Assembly (NCBI RefSeq): GCF_023913515.1 | Contig: NZ_CP099391.1 | Coordinates: forward strand, 1,550,001 to 1,614,000 | Direction of reading: 5' to 3' | Length of the DNA stretch: 64,000 nt | DNA from: Natronococcus sp. CG52 | Lineage (GTDB): Archaea > Halobacteriota > Halobacteria > Halobacteriales > Natrialbaceae | In this document: in pieces, positions 44,353 through 56,120 of the stretch | Position numbering within the stretch: the first letter of the stretch is position 1 | Layout of the letters: the number at the start of each line of letters is the position of its first letter | Position numbers and translations under genes: made by a program | The notes under the pieces: generated by a model | Told to the model about the DNA's origin: nothing | The model's input: the letters and a program-made list of their open reading frames with translations, nothing else | Database searches by the model: none

Positions 44353-45651
44353 CTACGAGTCGTCGACGGGATCGGCTCCGAGTCGTAGCCGGACGCTCTC
44401 GGCGTGCGCCTCGAGTCCCTCCGCCTCGGCGAGGCTCGTAATCGTCCCGCCGAGCTCCTCGAGTCCCTCGGTCGAGAGCCGCTGGACGGTCGTCGACCGA
44501 AGGAACGTTTCGACCGAAAGCCCGCCGGTCACGCGCGCACCGCCGTTCGTCGGGAGCACGTGGTTGGTCCCACTGGCGTAGTCGCCCGCCGCGACCGGCG
44601 TGTCCGGGCCGAGAAAGACGCTGCCGGCGCTGTCGATCCGCTCGAGGATCGATTCGTCATCGTCGGCGAGGATCGAGAGGTGTTCGGGGGCGTAGGACTC
44701 GGTAAAGAGGATCGCCTCGCTCATCGAGCGGGCGAGCAGGACGCCGCTGGCGTCGTTCGAGAGGGTTTCGCGGATCACGTCCTCGCGCTCGCGCTCGCTC
44801 GCCTGTTCGTCGACGGCGGCGACGATGGCGTCGGCGGTCTCCCGGTCGTCCGTGACGGCCACGACCGACGCGTTCGGATCGTGCTCGGCCTGAGCGACGA
44901 GTTCGGCCGCGACGAGTTCGGGTGCTGCGGTTTCGTCGGCGACCACGACGATCTCGCTCGGGCCCGCGAGGAAGTCGATCTCGACGTCGCCGCGAACTTC
45001 GGCTTTGGCCGCGGTGACCCACCGGTTTCCGGGACCGACGATCTTTTGGACGCGGGTGATCGTCTCCGTCCCGTACGCCAGCCCCGCAATGGCCTGTGCG
45101 CCGCCGACGCTGAAGACCGCGTCCGCGCCGGCGACGTGAATTGCCGCCAGCGTCACCGGGTTGAGTTCCTCCGCCGGCGGCGTGACGACCGTCACGTGGT
45201 CGACGCCCGCGACGACCGCCGGGACGACGCCCATGATCGCACTCGAGGGGTACGCCGCCGAGCCGCCGGGGACGTAGACGCCGACGCGCTCGAGCGGCCG
45301 GAAGCGGCGACCGAGTTCTCGCCCGTCGTCGAATTCCTCGCGCCAGTCCGCTGGAAGCTGAGCCTCGTGGAATTCCCTGACGTTTTCGGCGGCCGTCTCG
45401 ATCGCTTCCAGCAGGTCGTCGTCCAGTTTCTCGGCGGCCCGTTCGCAGTCGTCGGTGATCTCGAGATTCCCGACCTGGACGTCGTCGAACTCGTCGGTAA
45501 ACTCGCGGACGGCGACGTCACCCTCCTCGCGGACCCGGTCGACGATCTCCCGAACGTCTCCCCTGACCGCCTCGATCCCGGCGTCGCGCTCGAAGAAGGC
45601 GACGCGGTCGTCCGGCCCGAGGTCGGCGATCTCCCGCACATCGACTGTCAT
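44353..45651 (-). CDS. hisD: Histidinol dehydrogenase
   Basis: 432 residues from the ATG at 45651. The last two steps of histidine synthesis (histidinol to histidine, NAD-dependent, zinc enzyme). Motifs: '[26 protein letters not shown]', [15 protein letters not shown], the zinc/catalytic site AQAEHDPNA, and catalytic Glu-His in SYAPEHLSI, plus GTNHVLPT. Length is normal. No other his genes are nearby, as usual for dispersed haloarchaeal his genes. A small membrane protein gene precedes it by 38 bases on the same strand. Confidence 0.97.
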   Translation of the reverse strand: MTVDVREIADLGPDDRVAFFERDAGIEAVRGDVREIVDRVREEGDVAVREFTDEFDDVQVGNLEITDDCERAAEKLDDDLLEAIETAAENVREFHEAQLPADWREEFDDGRELGRRFRPLERVGVYVPGGSAAYPSSAIMGVVPAVVAGVDHVTVVTPPAEELNPVTLAAIHVAGADAVFSVGGAQAIAGLAYGTETITRVQKIVGPGNRWVTAAKAEVRGDVEIDFLAGPSEIVVVADETAAPELVAAELVAQAEHDPNASVVAVTDDRETADAIVAAVDEQASEREREDVIRETLSNDASGVLLARSMSEAILFTESYAPEHLSILADDDESILERIDSAGSVFLGPDTPVAAGDYASGTNHVLPTNGGARVTGGLSVETFLRSTTVQRLSTEGLEELGGTITSLAEAEGLEAHAESVRLRLGADPVDDS

Positions 45652-45689
45652 ACCCTCGCCTTCGCGTGGCGATCGAAAAACCGTTTTCA

Positions 45690-45911
45690 TCACGACTCCG
45701 GATCCTCGATCCGCCAGATTCCCGTCGCGTCGAGCGTCGCTCTGACGAAGAGATAGATCAGGAGCGCGAACCCGACGACGGCAAACGGCGCCTGAAACAG
45801 CTCCGCGACGCTTCGACCGAACGCGAGCTGGCTGAACCCCCGAACGAAGAAGCTCAGGATAACGAGTCCGAACGCGACGACGGCGAGTTTGACGAACCCG
45901 GATCGATCCAT
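45690..45911 (-). CDS. Small two-helix membrane protein
   Basis: 73 residues from the ATG at 45911. 'MDRSGFVKLAVVAFGLVILSFFVRGFS' and 'APFAVVGFALLIYLFVRATLDATGIW' give two membrane helices with short polar ends. The family is not recognised beyond small haloarchaeal membrane proteins. It precedes hisD by 38 bases and may be co-transcribed with it. Upstream is the decayed ABC transporter, 46 bases away. Confidence 0.65.
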   Translation of the reverse strand: MDRSGFVKLAVVAFGLVILSFFVRGFSQLAFGRSVAELFQAPFAVVGFALLIYLFVRATLDATGIWRIEDPES

Positions 45912-45957
45912 ACGTCGACGTACGTGCAGGACCGCTAAATCGTACCGGTTGTGTCCC

Positions 45958-46851
45958 TCACCGGACGTCCGCGCTCGCGACACGACCGACCGCGTAAATA
46001 GCGCCAGTCCCGAAGATGGTCGCCAGGTCGAGCAGTACCGCAAGCGCCGGAACCAGCGTGTCCTCCACCCCGACGAAAGCCGTCACTTCGAGGACGGTCA
46101 TGGTATCCTCGCCGAGCATCACGCGCGTACGGCGTCGACGCCTACGTAACCGGGGTGAACGCCACGAGGGTCTGGATCCAGTCGGGCAGGTCGACAGCGG
46201 AAGGAAGGCACTCGAGACGAACAGCAAGGGCAACTGCAGCGAGGTTGCGCCGATGATCGTCGACTCCTCGTCGCGGGTCGACACCGCCAGCACGTCGATT
46301 CCCGCGTCCAGAAGTGCGACAAATCGAATCTGTTTCGCGCGTGTGCGCGTGAAAGGTGAGATTGTAATCCCTGTCGCCGTCGACTCGACCGTCGCATCCC
46401 CTTCGAACAGGTCTGCCTCACGAGCGATGGCGAGGGCTCGCTCTCGCCGCGCCGGATCGGCCAGTTCGGCCTCGAGAACGTCCCCGCCGTCGCGGCGTTC
46501 CAGCGCTACCGGCGTCTCCTCCGCGACGACGGCTCCGTCCTGAACGACCGAGAGGCGATCGCAGAGCCGATCGGCCTCGTCGAGGTACCGCGTCGTCAGG
46601 AAGACGCTCGTCCCCTCGTCGTCGATCCGCCGGAAGTACTCCCCTCCCCGGTTCCGCGCGGCGGGGTCGAGTCCGGTCGTCGGCTCGTCCAGGAAGACCA
46701 GCGGCGGTCGGTGGACCAGCGCCGTCGCGGCGTCGAGACCCTTTTTCATCCCGCCGGAGAAGTCGTCGTCGGCCCCCAACGCGACGTCGTCACGATTAGT
46801 CTCGGGCGTCGGCGCAGATACACGCTCGCGCGTTCTCCGTTCATCTCGCAT
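45958..46851 (-). pseudogene. Remnant of a DrrA/DrrB-type ABC exporter
   Basis: The 297-codon frame joins pieces of two genes. Its N-terminal half has the ATPase signature (FSGGMKKGLDAATAL) and Walker B (LVFLDEPTTGLDP) but lacks Walker A and the preceding 100 residues. Around residue 180 it jumps into the C-terminal part of an ABC-2 permease ('ATSLQLPLLFVSSAFLPLS', 'MLGEDTMTVLEVTAF'). Between them the frame is broken: the expected 'LPDWIQTLVAFTPVT' and 'GYVGVDAVRA' lie in the other two frames, so at least two frameshifts and a deletion occurred. It cannot make a working transporter. Confidence 0.8.
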
Positions 46852-47127
46852 TGACTCCCTCTACGCGTCTCCGCGTGGAAGGACGGATCCGACGGTCGGT
46901 TCGGAGGGTCGCACTCCCGCCGTCTCGAGCGGGATGGGATCTCCGTGATCCGTGTGAACCCGCGCGAGTGGTTTCAGCGGTACGCAATCGTTACTCCACT
47001 GTCGGCCGTTCTCTGGCCCGTCGAACCGTTCTTCCTGCCCGCGAGACCTATCTACCGCGGATCTCGGTGGTCCCCGAACACCCACAACGCCAGCATAACT
47101 ATCCCGTCCCCGCCGCATCACCGACGT
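46852..47127. other. Intergenic region before a membrane hydrolase gene
   Basis: 276 bases. The plus-strand frame of the following gene runs back to 46945, but this part is poorly protein-like and a TATA-like CATAACTATC (47093-47102) lies inside it, about 30 bases before the chosen ATG at 47128. Nothing else is recognisable. Confidence 0.5.
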
Positions 47128-47754
47128 ATGTGGCCCTGGGAGCACGCAATCGTCGGCTACCTCGCGTACTCGGTGTTCTGTCACGCCGTCTACCGGGAGT
47201 CTCCCGGCGGACTCGAGGCGTTCGCAGTCGTTTTCGCCTCGGTACTGCCGGATCTCATCGACAAGCCGCTCGCGTGGGAGTACGGCGTCTTCCCGTCGGG
47301 ATACGCGCTCGGCCACTCGATTTTCTTCGCCGCGCCGCTCTCGATCGTCATCGGGCTCCTCGCACATCGAGTAAGTCGACCTCGAGCAGGTCTCGCCTTC
47401 GGAGTCGGCTACCTGCTGCACCTCCCGTCGGACGTCCTCGACGCCTACGTCCGTGAGGGTGTCGTGCAGTTCGAATTGATGCTCTGGCCCGTCGAAACGA
47501 GCCAAGGCTCGAGCCGCGGGCAGGGGTTCATGACGTACTTCATGCAACTGTTCGAGGGATACCAGGGAGATCTCCTCGCGGGAGAGCTCTCGACGTACCT
47601 CTGGCTCCAGCTCGGTCTGGGACTGTTCGCGTTCACGTTGTGGCTCTACGACGGCGCGCCGGTCCTCCGCGAGTGTCTGCTGGGAGCAAGGCGACTCCTC
47701 GTCGATCTGTGCGAACGAGCCTCCGGGTCGCTCGAGGATTCTCCGGAGCGCTAA
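47128..47754 (+). CDS. Membrane-bound metal-dependent hydrolase (YdjM/DUF457-like)
   Basis: 208 residues from the ATG at 47128. 'MWPWEHAIVGYLAYSVF' is a typical YdjM-like start, with the early His, followed by 'FASVLPDLIDKPLAWEYG' and 'GYALGHSIFFAAPLSI' and 'GVGYLLHLPSDVLDAY': His and Asp residues that form the presumed metal site lie on membrane helices. Six segments are predicted. Substrates are unknown. It is the last protein gene before the rRNA operon. Confidence 0.82.
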   Translation: MWPWEHAIVGYLAYSVFCHAVYRESPGGLEAFAVVFASVLPDLIDKPLAWEYGVFPSGYALGHSIFFAAPLSIVIGLLAHRVSRPRAGLAFGVGYLLHLPSDVLDAYVREGVVQFELMLWPVETSQGSSRGQGFMTYFMQLFEGYQGDLLAGELSTYLWLQLGLGLFAFTLWLYDGAPVLRECLLGARRLLVDLCERASGSLEDSPER

Positions 47755-47915
47755 CGGCCGGGTTCGGGGCAACTACTGTCGCCACTCCGTTTGCGTTGTC
47801 AGAATAGGATAGTTGGAACGTCCACCGGGGCTATCACTCTTCTTTCGGTCATGCTCACGGGCGAGTGTGATTCCATCTCTCGATAATGATCAACGTGGGG
47901 CAGTCAACGTCCGAG

Positions 47916-47931
47916 ACGACGGCCTTATGTA
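47916..47931 (+). promoter_or_regulatory. rRNA promoter P1 core
   Basis: ACGACGGCCTTATGTA: BRE-like GGCC then TATA-like CTTATGTA. The 13 bases ACGACGGCCTTAT are repeated exactly in P2, and CGGCCTTATGTA recurs before the gene at 53829. Confidence 0.65.
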
Positions 47932-48060
47932 TTACCCGGGCACTCGATACTAATGCGAACGACGTGGCGCACGCCGCCGCGTTCCCTCCGGCCGTTCTCC
48001 GGCACGGAGGTAGGTTACACATCCGACCCTCGTCTTCGACGCCGTTCTCGGCGTCGCGGT

Positions 48061-48076
48061 ACGACGGCCTTATAAG
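48061..48076 (+). promoter_or_regulatory. rRNA promoter P2 core
   Basis: ACGACGGCCTTATAAG, sharing 13 bases with P1, 145 bases downstream of it. Confidence 0.65.
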
Positions 48077-48148
48077 GATAGGTCGCGTACTCTGGAACAC
48101 GTGCATCACCCCGCCGGATGCGGTTTTCGGCGCGGGAGCGATCCGTTG

Positions 48149-48161
48149 CCCTTAAGTGCAT
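48149..48161 (+). promoter_or_regulatory. rRNA promoter P3 core
   Basis: CCCTTAAGTGCAT; the ten bases CCCTTAAGTG occur again in the spacer between tRNA-Ala and 23S (50175-50184). Confidence 0.55.
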
Positions 48162-48242
48162 ACGGGGATTCGGATGCAATGTAAGACGTGATCGACGGAG
48201 CGTTCAACTCGCTCCGTCATCTCGGGCTGACGTGGCTTCGAA

Positions 48243-48257
48243 GGGGTTAAGTACTCC
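48243..48257 (+). promoter_or_regulatory. rRNA promoter P4 core
   Basis: GGGGTTAAGTACTCC. TTAAGTA fits the TATA consensus and it is the closest core to the 16S processing stem. Confidence 0.5.
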
Positions 48258-48328
48258 TCGGCGCTTACGAATACGTCCGAAGGAAATGAGGATCCTACCC
48301 CTGCGGTCCGCCGTACAGATGGGATCTG

Positions 48329-48347
48329 ATGTTAGCCTTGGTAGTTC
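48329..48347 (+). other. 16S processing stem, 5' half
   Basis: This 19-base stretch (ATGTTAGCCTTGGTAGTTC) is the exact complement of 50018-50036. It closes the 16S precursor into a long helix, the substrate of the bulge-helix-bulge endonuclease in archaea. Confidence 0.8.
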
Positions 48348-48459
48348 GGTGACGCCCGATCGGTCCGCGATCGTGGTCGATCCGAACGTGGACCATAGCA
48401 AGTGAGTGTGTATTCATTACATACTCCGCCAAACCCCCCGGCTCTGCCGGGGATAGAGC

Positions 48460-49931
<1,472 letters not shown>

Positions 49932-50017
49932 ACAGATCGGGACTGGGGCGTCGCCCCAGCCCACCTAACAGCGGTTCCACGTTCGGTCGACCCATTACGG
50001 GCCGACTGGGCACCTTT

Positions 50018-50036
50018 GAACTACCAAGGCTAACAT
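50018..50036 (+). other. 16S processing stem, 3' half
   Basis: Exact 19-base complement of 48329-48347, between the 16S gene and tRNA-Ala. Confidence 0.8.
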
Positions 50037-50072
50037 TACGCTCCCGTCCGCCTCGATCGAGGCGGACGGGGT

Positions 50073-50144
50073 GGGCCCATAGCTCAGCGGTAGAGTGCCT
50101 CCTTTGCAAGGAGGATGCCCAGGGTTCGAATCCCTGTGGGTCCA
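50073..50144 (+). tRNA. tRNA-Ala (anticodon TGC)
   Basis: 72 bases, no intron, no encoded CCA. Acceptor GGGCCCA pairs with TGGGTCC, the anticodon arm CCTCC-TTTGCAA-GGAGG carries TGC, and the T arm has GGTTCGAATCC. Its place in the 16S-23S spacer is the classic haloarchaeal arrangement. Confidence 0.97.
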
Positions 50145-50174
50145 TGTCTCGGTGCGATTCGAAGCAAACCACTC

Positions 50175-50184
50175 CCCTTAAGTG
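50175..50184 (+). promoter_or_regulatory. Internal promoter candidate before 23S
   Basis: CCCTTAAGTG is identical to the core of rRNA promoter P3 (48149-48158). An internal spacer promoter is known in halobacterial rRNA operons. It also lies in a short hairpin (CCACT...AGTGG). Confidence 0.45.
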
Positions 50185-50287
50185 GGAGAGGGCGCTACGA
50201 ATCAATCCGAACGAACCGATGCACCAGCCGCGCAAGTGTGGCTGGGAAGGGTTAATGCAGGCTTGCCGTCTACAAGCGTGCAAATGA

Positions 50288-50310
50288 GACCGTGTGTACG
50301 TGTAGTCCAG
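50288..50310 (+). other. 23S processing stem, 5' half
   Basis: These 23 bases match the complement of 53347-53369 except for one position (a C facing A), giving the long helix that frames the 23S precursor. Confidence 0.8.
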
Positions 50311-50380
50311 GCGTCCACTGGACCCGTTCCCGGGTCACTCTACGGTTGCAACGCCGCGTTGCAACCCCGATCCGACGAAC

Positions 50381-53297
<2,917 letters not shown>

Positions 53298-53346
53298 CAT
53301 AACCGCATTCGGATCAACAGTACCCGCGAACGGGTCCGGACGCAAA

Positions 53347-53369
53347 CTGGACTACACATACACACGGTC
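53347..53369 (+). other. 23S processing stem, 3' half
   Basis: Near-perfect complement of 50288-50310, located between 23S and 5S. Confidence 0.8.
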
Positions 53370-53418
53370 ACAAGCCACCGATATTGGCATGATCACGGTT
53401 CGATTCCGTGAATCGGCG

Positions 53419-53540
53419 TTACGGCGGCCACAGCGGCGGGGTTCCTCCCGTACCCATCCCGAACACGGAAGATAAGCCCGCCTGCGTTACGGTCAGTACT
53501 GGAGTGCGCGAGCCTCTGGGAAATCCGTTTCGCCGCCTCC
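53419..53540 (+). rRNA. rrf: 5S ribosomal RNA
   Basis: 122 bases. The ends TTACGGCGGCC and CGCCGCC pair, and the core CCCGTACCCATCCCGAACACG with GGAAGATAAGCCC and TACTGGAGTGCGCGA matches haloarchaeal 5S. A tRNA-Cys, which often follows 5S in haloarchaea, is not present here. Confidence 0.95.
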
Positions 53541-53589
53541 ACTCATACTTTCGTTCATTCCGCGCCCGATCAGCGGTCGCGCCCTCCGT

Positions 53590-53648
53590 GGGGTGGCCCT
53601 GCCACTTCCACGTTTCAACGCCCGCACGGAGCACCAGCTTCGTGCGGG
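53590..53648 (+). terminator. Hairpins after the 5S gene
   Basis: Two stem-loops follow 5S: GTGGC-cct-GCCAC at about 53592-53604 and CCCGCACG...CGTGCGGG (53621-53628 with 53641-53648). They probably mark the end of the rRNA transcript. No protein gene is recognisable between 53541 and 53828. Confidence 0.4.
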
Positions 53649-53793
53649 TTCCTGTATTTCGTCCGTCACCCGGTGACAACGCCGCATTACCACTGTTTTC
53701 GTTTCGAAATAGAGACGGTGACTCGCGCGACATGCATTTTAGATAACAGTTCAAATACAGCAACGGCCCTCTGTCTCCAAATATATTTGGACT

Positions 53794-53805
53794 CGGCCTT
53801 ATGTA
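53794..53805 (+). promoter_or_regulatory. Promoter of the DUF7344-like gene, identical to rRNA P1 core
   Basis: CGGCCTTATGTA matches 47920-47931 of rRNA promoter P1 exactly. Its centre is about 27-30 bases before the ATG at 53829, fitting a leaderless start. Confidence 0.6.
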
Positions 53806-53828
53806 GGTGTAGTAACAACAGATTGTAT

Positions 53829-54251
53829 ATGCCAGAACCGAAGCACACCGATCTCGACACCGTTTTTGAACTTCTGTCTCGGTCCCGCTGTCGGTACGCT
53901 ATGTACTATCTTCTGGAAAACCAACATACCAACGTCGATAAACTTAGTAAACAGATAACCGCATGGGAAACAGAAACGTCCGTCCAATCAGTGGCTGAAG
54001 AGAAGAAACGGACAGTTGCGGCATCACTGATCCACAACCATCTGCCGCGACTCGCAGAGCAGGACGTCATCGAATTCGACCACCGCAGCGGAGACCTGAC
54101 CGTCGCTGATGGATTCGAATCGGTTCGTGACTCTGTCGAACGGGCGCGAGTCCTCGACGATGGCCCGGTTGCCGACAGCGAGCCGGTCGATTCGGTTCTT
54201 TACAGCGACCCGCTCACAGAGACGTCCACAAGCCCGTCTTCGAGCGAATAG
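53829..54251 (+). CDS. Winged-helix protein, DUF7344-like
   Basis: 140 residues from the ATG at 53829. 'LDTVFELLSRSRCRYAMYYLLENQ..NVDKLSKQI' followed by 'KKRTVAASLIHNHLPRLAEQDVIEFDHRSGDLTV' is the haloarchaeal winged-helix domain I recall as DUF7344, common in regulators of unknown target. An acidic Ser/Pro-rich tail ends the protein. The gene follows the rRNA operon directly and has an rRNA-like promoter. Confidence 0.82.
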   Translation: MPEPKHTDLDTVFELLSRSRCRYAMYYLLENQHTNVDKLSKQITAWETETSVQSVAEEKKRTVAASLIHNHLPRLAEQDVIEFDHRSGDLTVADGFESVRDSVERARVLDDGPVADSEPVDSVLYSDPLTETSTSPSSSE

Positions 54252-54380
54252 GGCAACGACCGGTCGAGATCGACGCTTCGCTTCTTGTTTCGAGCATTTG
54301 ATAGCTGTCTGACGCCTGGCAGACGCGCGTCCGATCACGGTCCCCGGAATTTATGTATCAGACCGATGGCTCGACAAGCT

Positions 54381-54638
54381 ATGGCGCACGCAGACGAACT
54401 CCCGCTTGTGATCGCAGAACGGATCGCGGAACGCGAAGGCCTCACACCGATCAACCTGCAGCCCCCGCTCTACGAATCGGTCGATACGGATGCCCTCGAA
54501 GCGCTCCTCGACTCGAGTAACGACGCGATTTCAGTATCGTTCACCTACCGGGGATACACGGTCCACGTCGACGGGACTGGCTCTGTTCGGATCTCGGACC
54601 CGCCTAGTGGCGAACCGCGGACGAAAGCGGAGGTGTAA
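54381..54638 (+). CDS. Stand-alone HalOD1 domain protein (second copy)
   Basis: 85 residues from the ATG at 54381, about 27 bases after a TATA-like AATTTATG (54350-54357); an ATG at 54366 is the alternative. 'LPLVIAERIAEREGLTPINLQPPLYESVDTDALEALLDSSNDAISVSFTYRGYTVHVDGTGSVRI' is the same HalOD1 fold as 31431-31742. Shorter than that copy and without an N-terminal extension. Confidence 0.82.
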   Translation: MAHADELPLVIAERIAEREGLTPINLQPPLYESVDTDALEALLDSSNDAISVSFTYRGYTVHVDGTGSVRISDPPSGEPRTKAEV

Positions 54639-54896
54639 CGTCGTACTGTTTGAACGGGCCGTCCGATCGTAGACAGGAGTGAAACGATTGACGACCGGTT
54701 TCGGCTGCGTTCCGCAAACCCAGTACCGTCGATCGAACTCCACCAGTCGACCACGAAAGTCGGGTGGTCAGCACCGTTTTGTGAGTCCGTAGCCATCGCC
54801 AGCACTACTCCCTCGAGACGACGCTATGGGAGCGTTGCAACTCGCGGACTGGCGTCGGAGCGCAGAAATATCGCCCGGAACACTAACGTCCAGCGT
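54639..54896. other. Intergenic region without a recognisable gene
   Basis: 258 bases. I looked here for a TnpB reading frame or its C-terminal 'ADTNGAANI' remnant because of the RNA-like element that follows, and found none on either strand. Confidence 0.5.
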
Positions 54897-55030
54897 CATC
54901 CCGTGGCGGCGTGCCGCGTCGGCTGGCTAACCCTCGTGCCGGGCGAGGGACAGGGACACGTCCCTGGGTGTGACGGCAGTAGCCGTCGAATTCGATTCCG
55001 GTTGGAATCTCGTATGTTACGTGCCTGGGT
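54897..55030 (+). ncRNA. Orphan omega-RNA / sotRNA-like hairpin cluster (relic of a TnpB-type IS right end)
   Basis: A tight series of hairpins: GCGGC-gt-GCCGC (about 54906), CCCTCG-tgccggg-CGAGGG (54931-54949), AGGGAC-ac-GTCCCT (54952-54965), GACGGC-agta-GCCGTC (54972-54987) and GATTCC-ggtt-GGAATC (54994-55009), then ACGTGCCTGGGT. From memory, this order and the words GGGACACGTCCCTG, GACGGC..GCCGTCG and TACGTGC.TGGGT resemble the structured RNA at the 3' end of haloarchaeal IS1341-type tnpB genes. No tnpB is present. It lies between HalOD1 and the 3' end of coxB. Confidence 0.5.
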
Positions 55031-55123
55031 TCGCCGTACTGTCATCGCACCCGAATGGGTTTGCTCGGACGGGGACTAATGGCACGCAGTCGAACTAGGG
55101 AGGTGAGCGGTTTAAGTCTTCGT

Positions 55124-55900
55124 TCAGGGAGCGTCCGGTGCCGTCGCCTGCTCTCCTTCGTTCTCCTCGAGCCACTCGTCGTAGCTCTCACGGTCGACGA
55201 CGGTCACCTCCGCAGTCATCCGCGAGTGGCCGGCTCCGCAGAACTCGGTACAGGCTGCGTCATACTGGCCGGTCTCGTACGCGACGGTCCGAAGTCGCGT
55301 GTACTCTCCGGGGAACGCGTCTTGTTTGGCGCCGAGATCAGAGATGAAAAGCGAGTGGATGACTTCCTCGGCGGTCAACCACATCGTGACGTCTTCGTCG
55401 GCGGGTATCACGATCTCGTCTTGCGTCGTGACGTTGGCATCCGGATAGGTGACCTCCCAGCCCCACTGGTAGCCGTGGACGATCAACTCTTCGTCGTCAG
55501 TCTCGGGAAGGTCCTCCACCGACGCGTATTCTTCGTTGGCGCCGTCGCCGGCGAGCTCGGCCGGTTGCGCCGGTGAGACGTACGGACTGACGAGCACGCT
55601 GTAACCGGAGATGCCGACGAACAGCAGAATAATCGCGGTCGCCGCGGTCCAGGTGATCTCGAGCGCGGGATCTTCCGCGGTCGGCTGTGGATCGTCGTTG
55701 TCGTGAAACTTGACGGTCGCGTATATGAGGATCATCAGAACGAACAGCGAGAGCGGGAGTGCAACGTAGAGCAACTGGTAGTTGAGTCCGTCGATGAGCT
55801 CTCGGTTTTCCGACTGTGCCGCGGCCGTTCCCGTTAGCGTGAGCAGTCCCGCAATCACTCCGACGACGAGTGCGGATATCGTCGACCTGCGGCCGTTCAT
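55124..55900 (-). CDS. coxB: Cytochrome c oxidase subunit II
   Basis: 258 residues. A signal peptide (to about residue 28), two membrane helices (about 42-62 and 82-105) and an external cupredoxin domain. The CuA ligands are present: His182 (IHSLFI) and CTEFCGAGHSRM with Cys217, Cys221, His225 and Met228; the acidic CuA glutamate position is in TEF. It accepts electrons for the oxidase whose subunit I diverges 160 bases away. No heme-c motif is fused to it. Confidence 0.95.
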   Translation of the reverse strand: MNGRRSTISALVVGVIAGLLTLTGTAAAQSENRELIDGLNYQLLYVALPLSLFVLMILIYATVKFHDNDDPQPTAEDPALEITWTAATAIILLFVGISGYSVLVSPYVSPAQPAELAGDGANEEYASVEDLPETDDEELIVHGYQWGWEVTYPDANVTTQDEIVIPADEDVTMWLTAEEVIHSLFISDLGAKQDAFPGEYTRLRTVAYETGQYDAACTEFCGAGHSRMTAEVTVVDRESYDEWLEENEGEQATAPDAP

Positions 55901-56028
55901 TGCCGGTGGTTCGATGACTAGGTTGTTATAATCCCGTTATTGATTATTTGAAATACATTCCATTTTGAGTTACCTGATATCTGAGGTGTGAAGCCGACAT
56001 CCTGACGACGGCGGGCGATCGATGTTTA

Positions 56029-56037
56029 CTTTTATTG
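56029..56037 (+). promoter_or_regulatory. TATA box of coxA transcript
   Basis: CTTTTATT-type A/T-rich box at about 56029-56037. Its centre is 27 bases before the ATG of the 19-codon frame at 56061, so transcription should start at that ATG. Confidence 0.55.
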
Positions 56038-56060
56038 GGGCCGATGGTGAGTGGACGGCT

Positions 56061-56120
56061 ATGTATGCCGGCGAGCGGGACGACCACCGCAACGCCCTCG
56101 GACGAGAGGTGAAGCGATGA
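56061..56120 (+). CDS. 19-codon leaderless frame overlapping coxA (possible leader peptide)
   Basis: ATG at 56061, stop TGA at 56118-56120, overlapping the coxA ATG (56117) by four bases (ATGA). The peptide is MYAGERDDHRNALGREVKR. It starts at the predicted transcription start and ends with a purine-rich GAGGTGAAG that could bind ribosomes for coxA. Translational coupling through this mini-frame is plausible; the peptide itself may have no function. Confidence 0.45.
   Translation: MYAGERDDHRNALGREVKR

Larger units (their letters stand above)
47755..48459 (+). promoter_or_regulatory. rRNA operon leader and promoter region
   Basis: 705 bases without a protein gene. Four promoter-like cores (listed separately) are spread across 48 to 545 bases before the 16S gene, and the 5' half of the 16S processing stem is at 48329-48347. 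Multiple tandem promoters are usual for haloarchaeal rRNA operons. Confidence 0.8.

Noticed and set aside
53541-53828. tRNA-Cys after 5S, as in many haloarchaea
   Set aside because: No cloverleaf or GCA anticodon arm is present; only simple hairpins occur.
54639-54896. Search for a tnpB remnant upstream of the hairpin cluster
   Set aside because: No RuvC-type or zinc-ribbon TnpB motif in any frame, so the RNA-like element is reported as an orphan.
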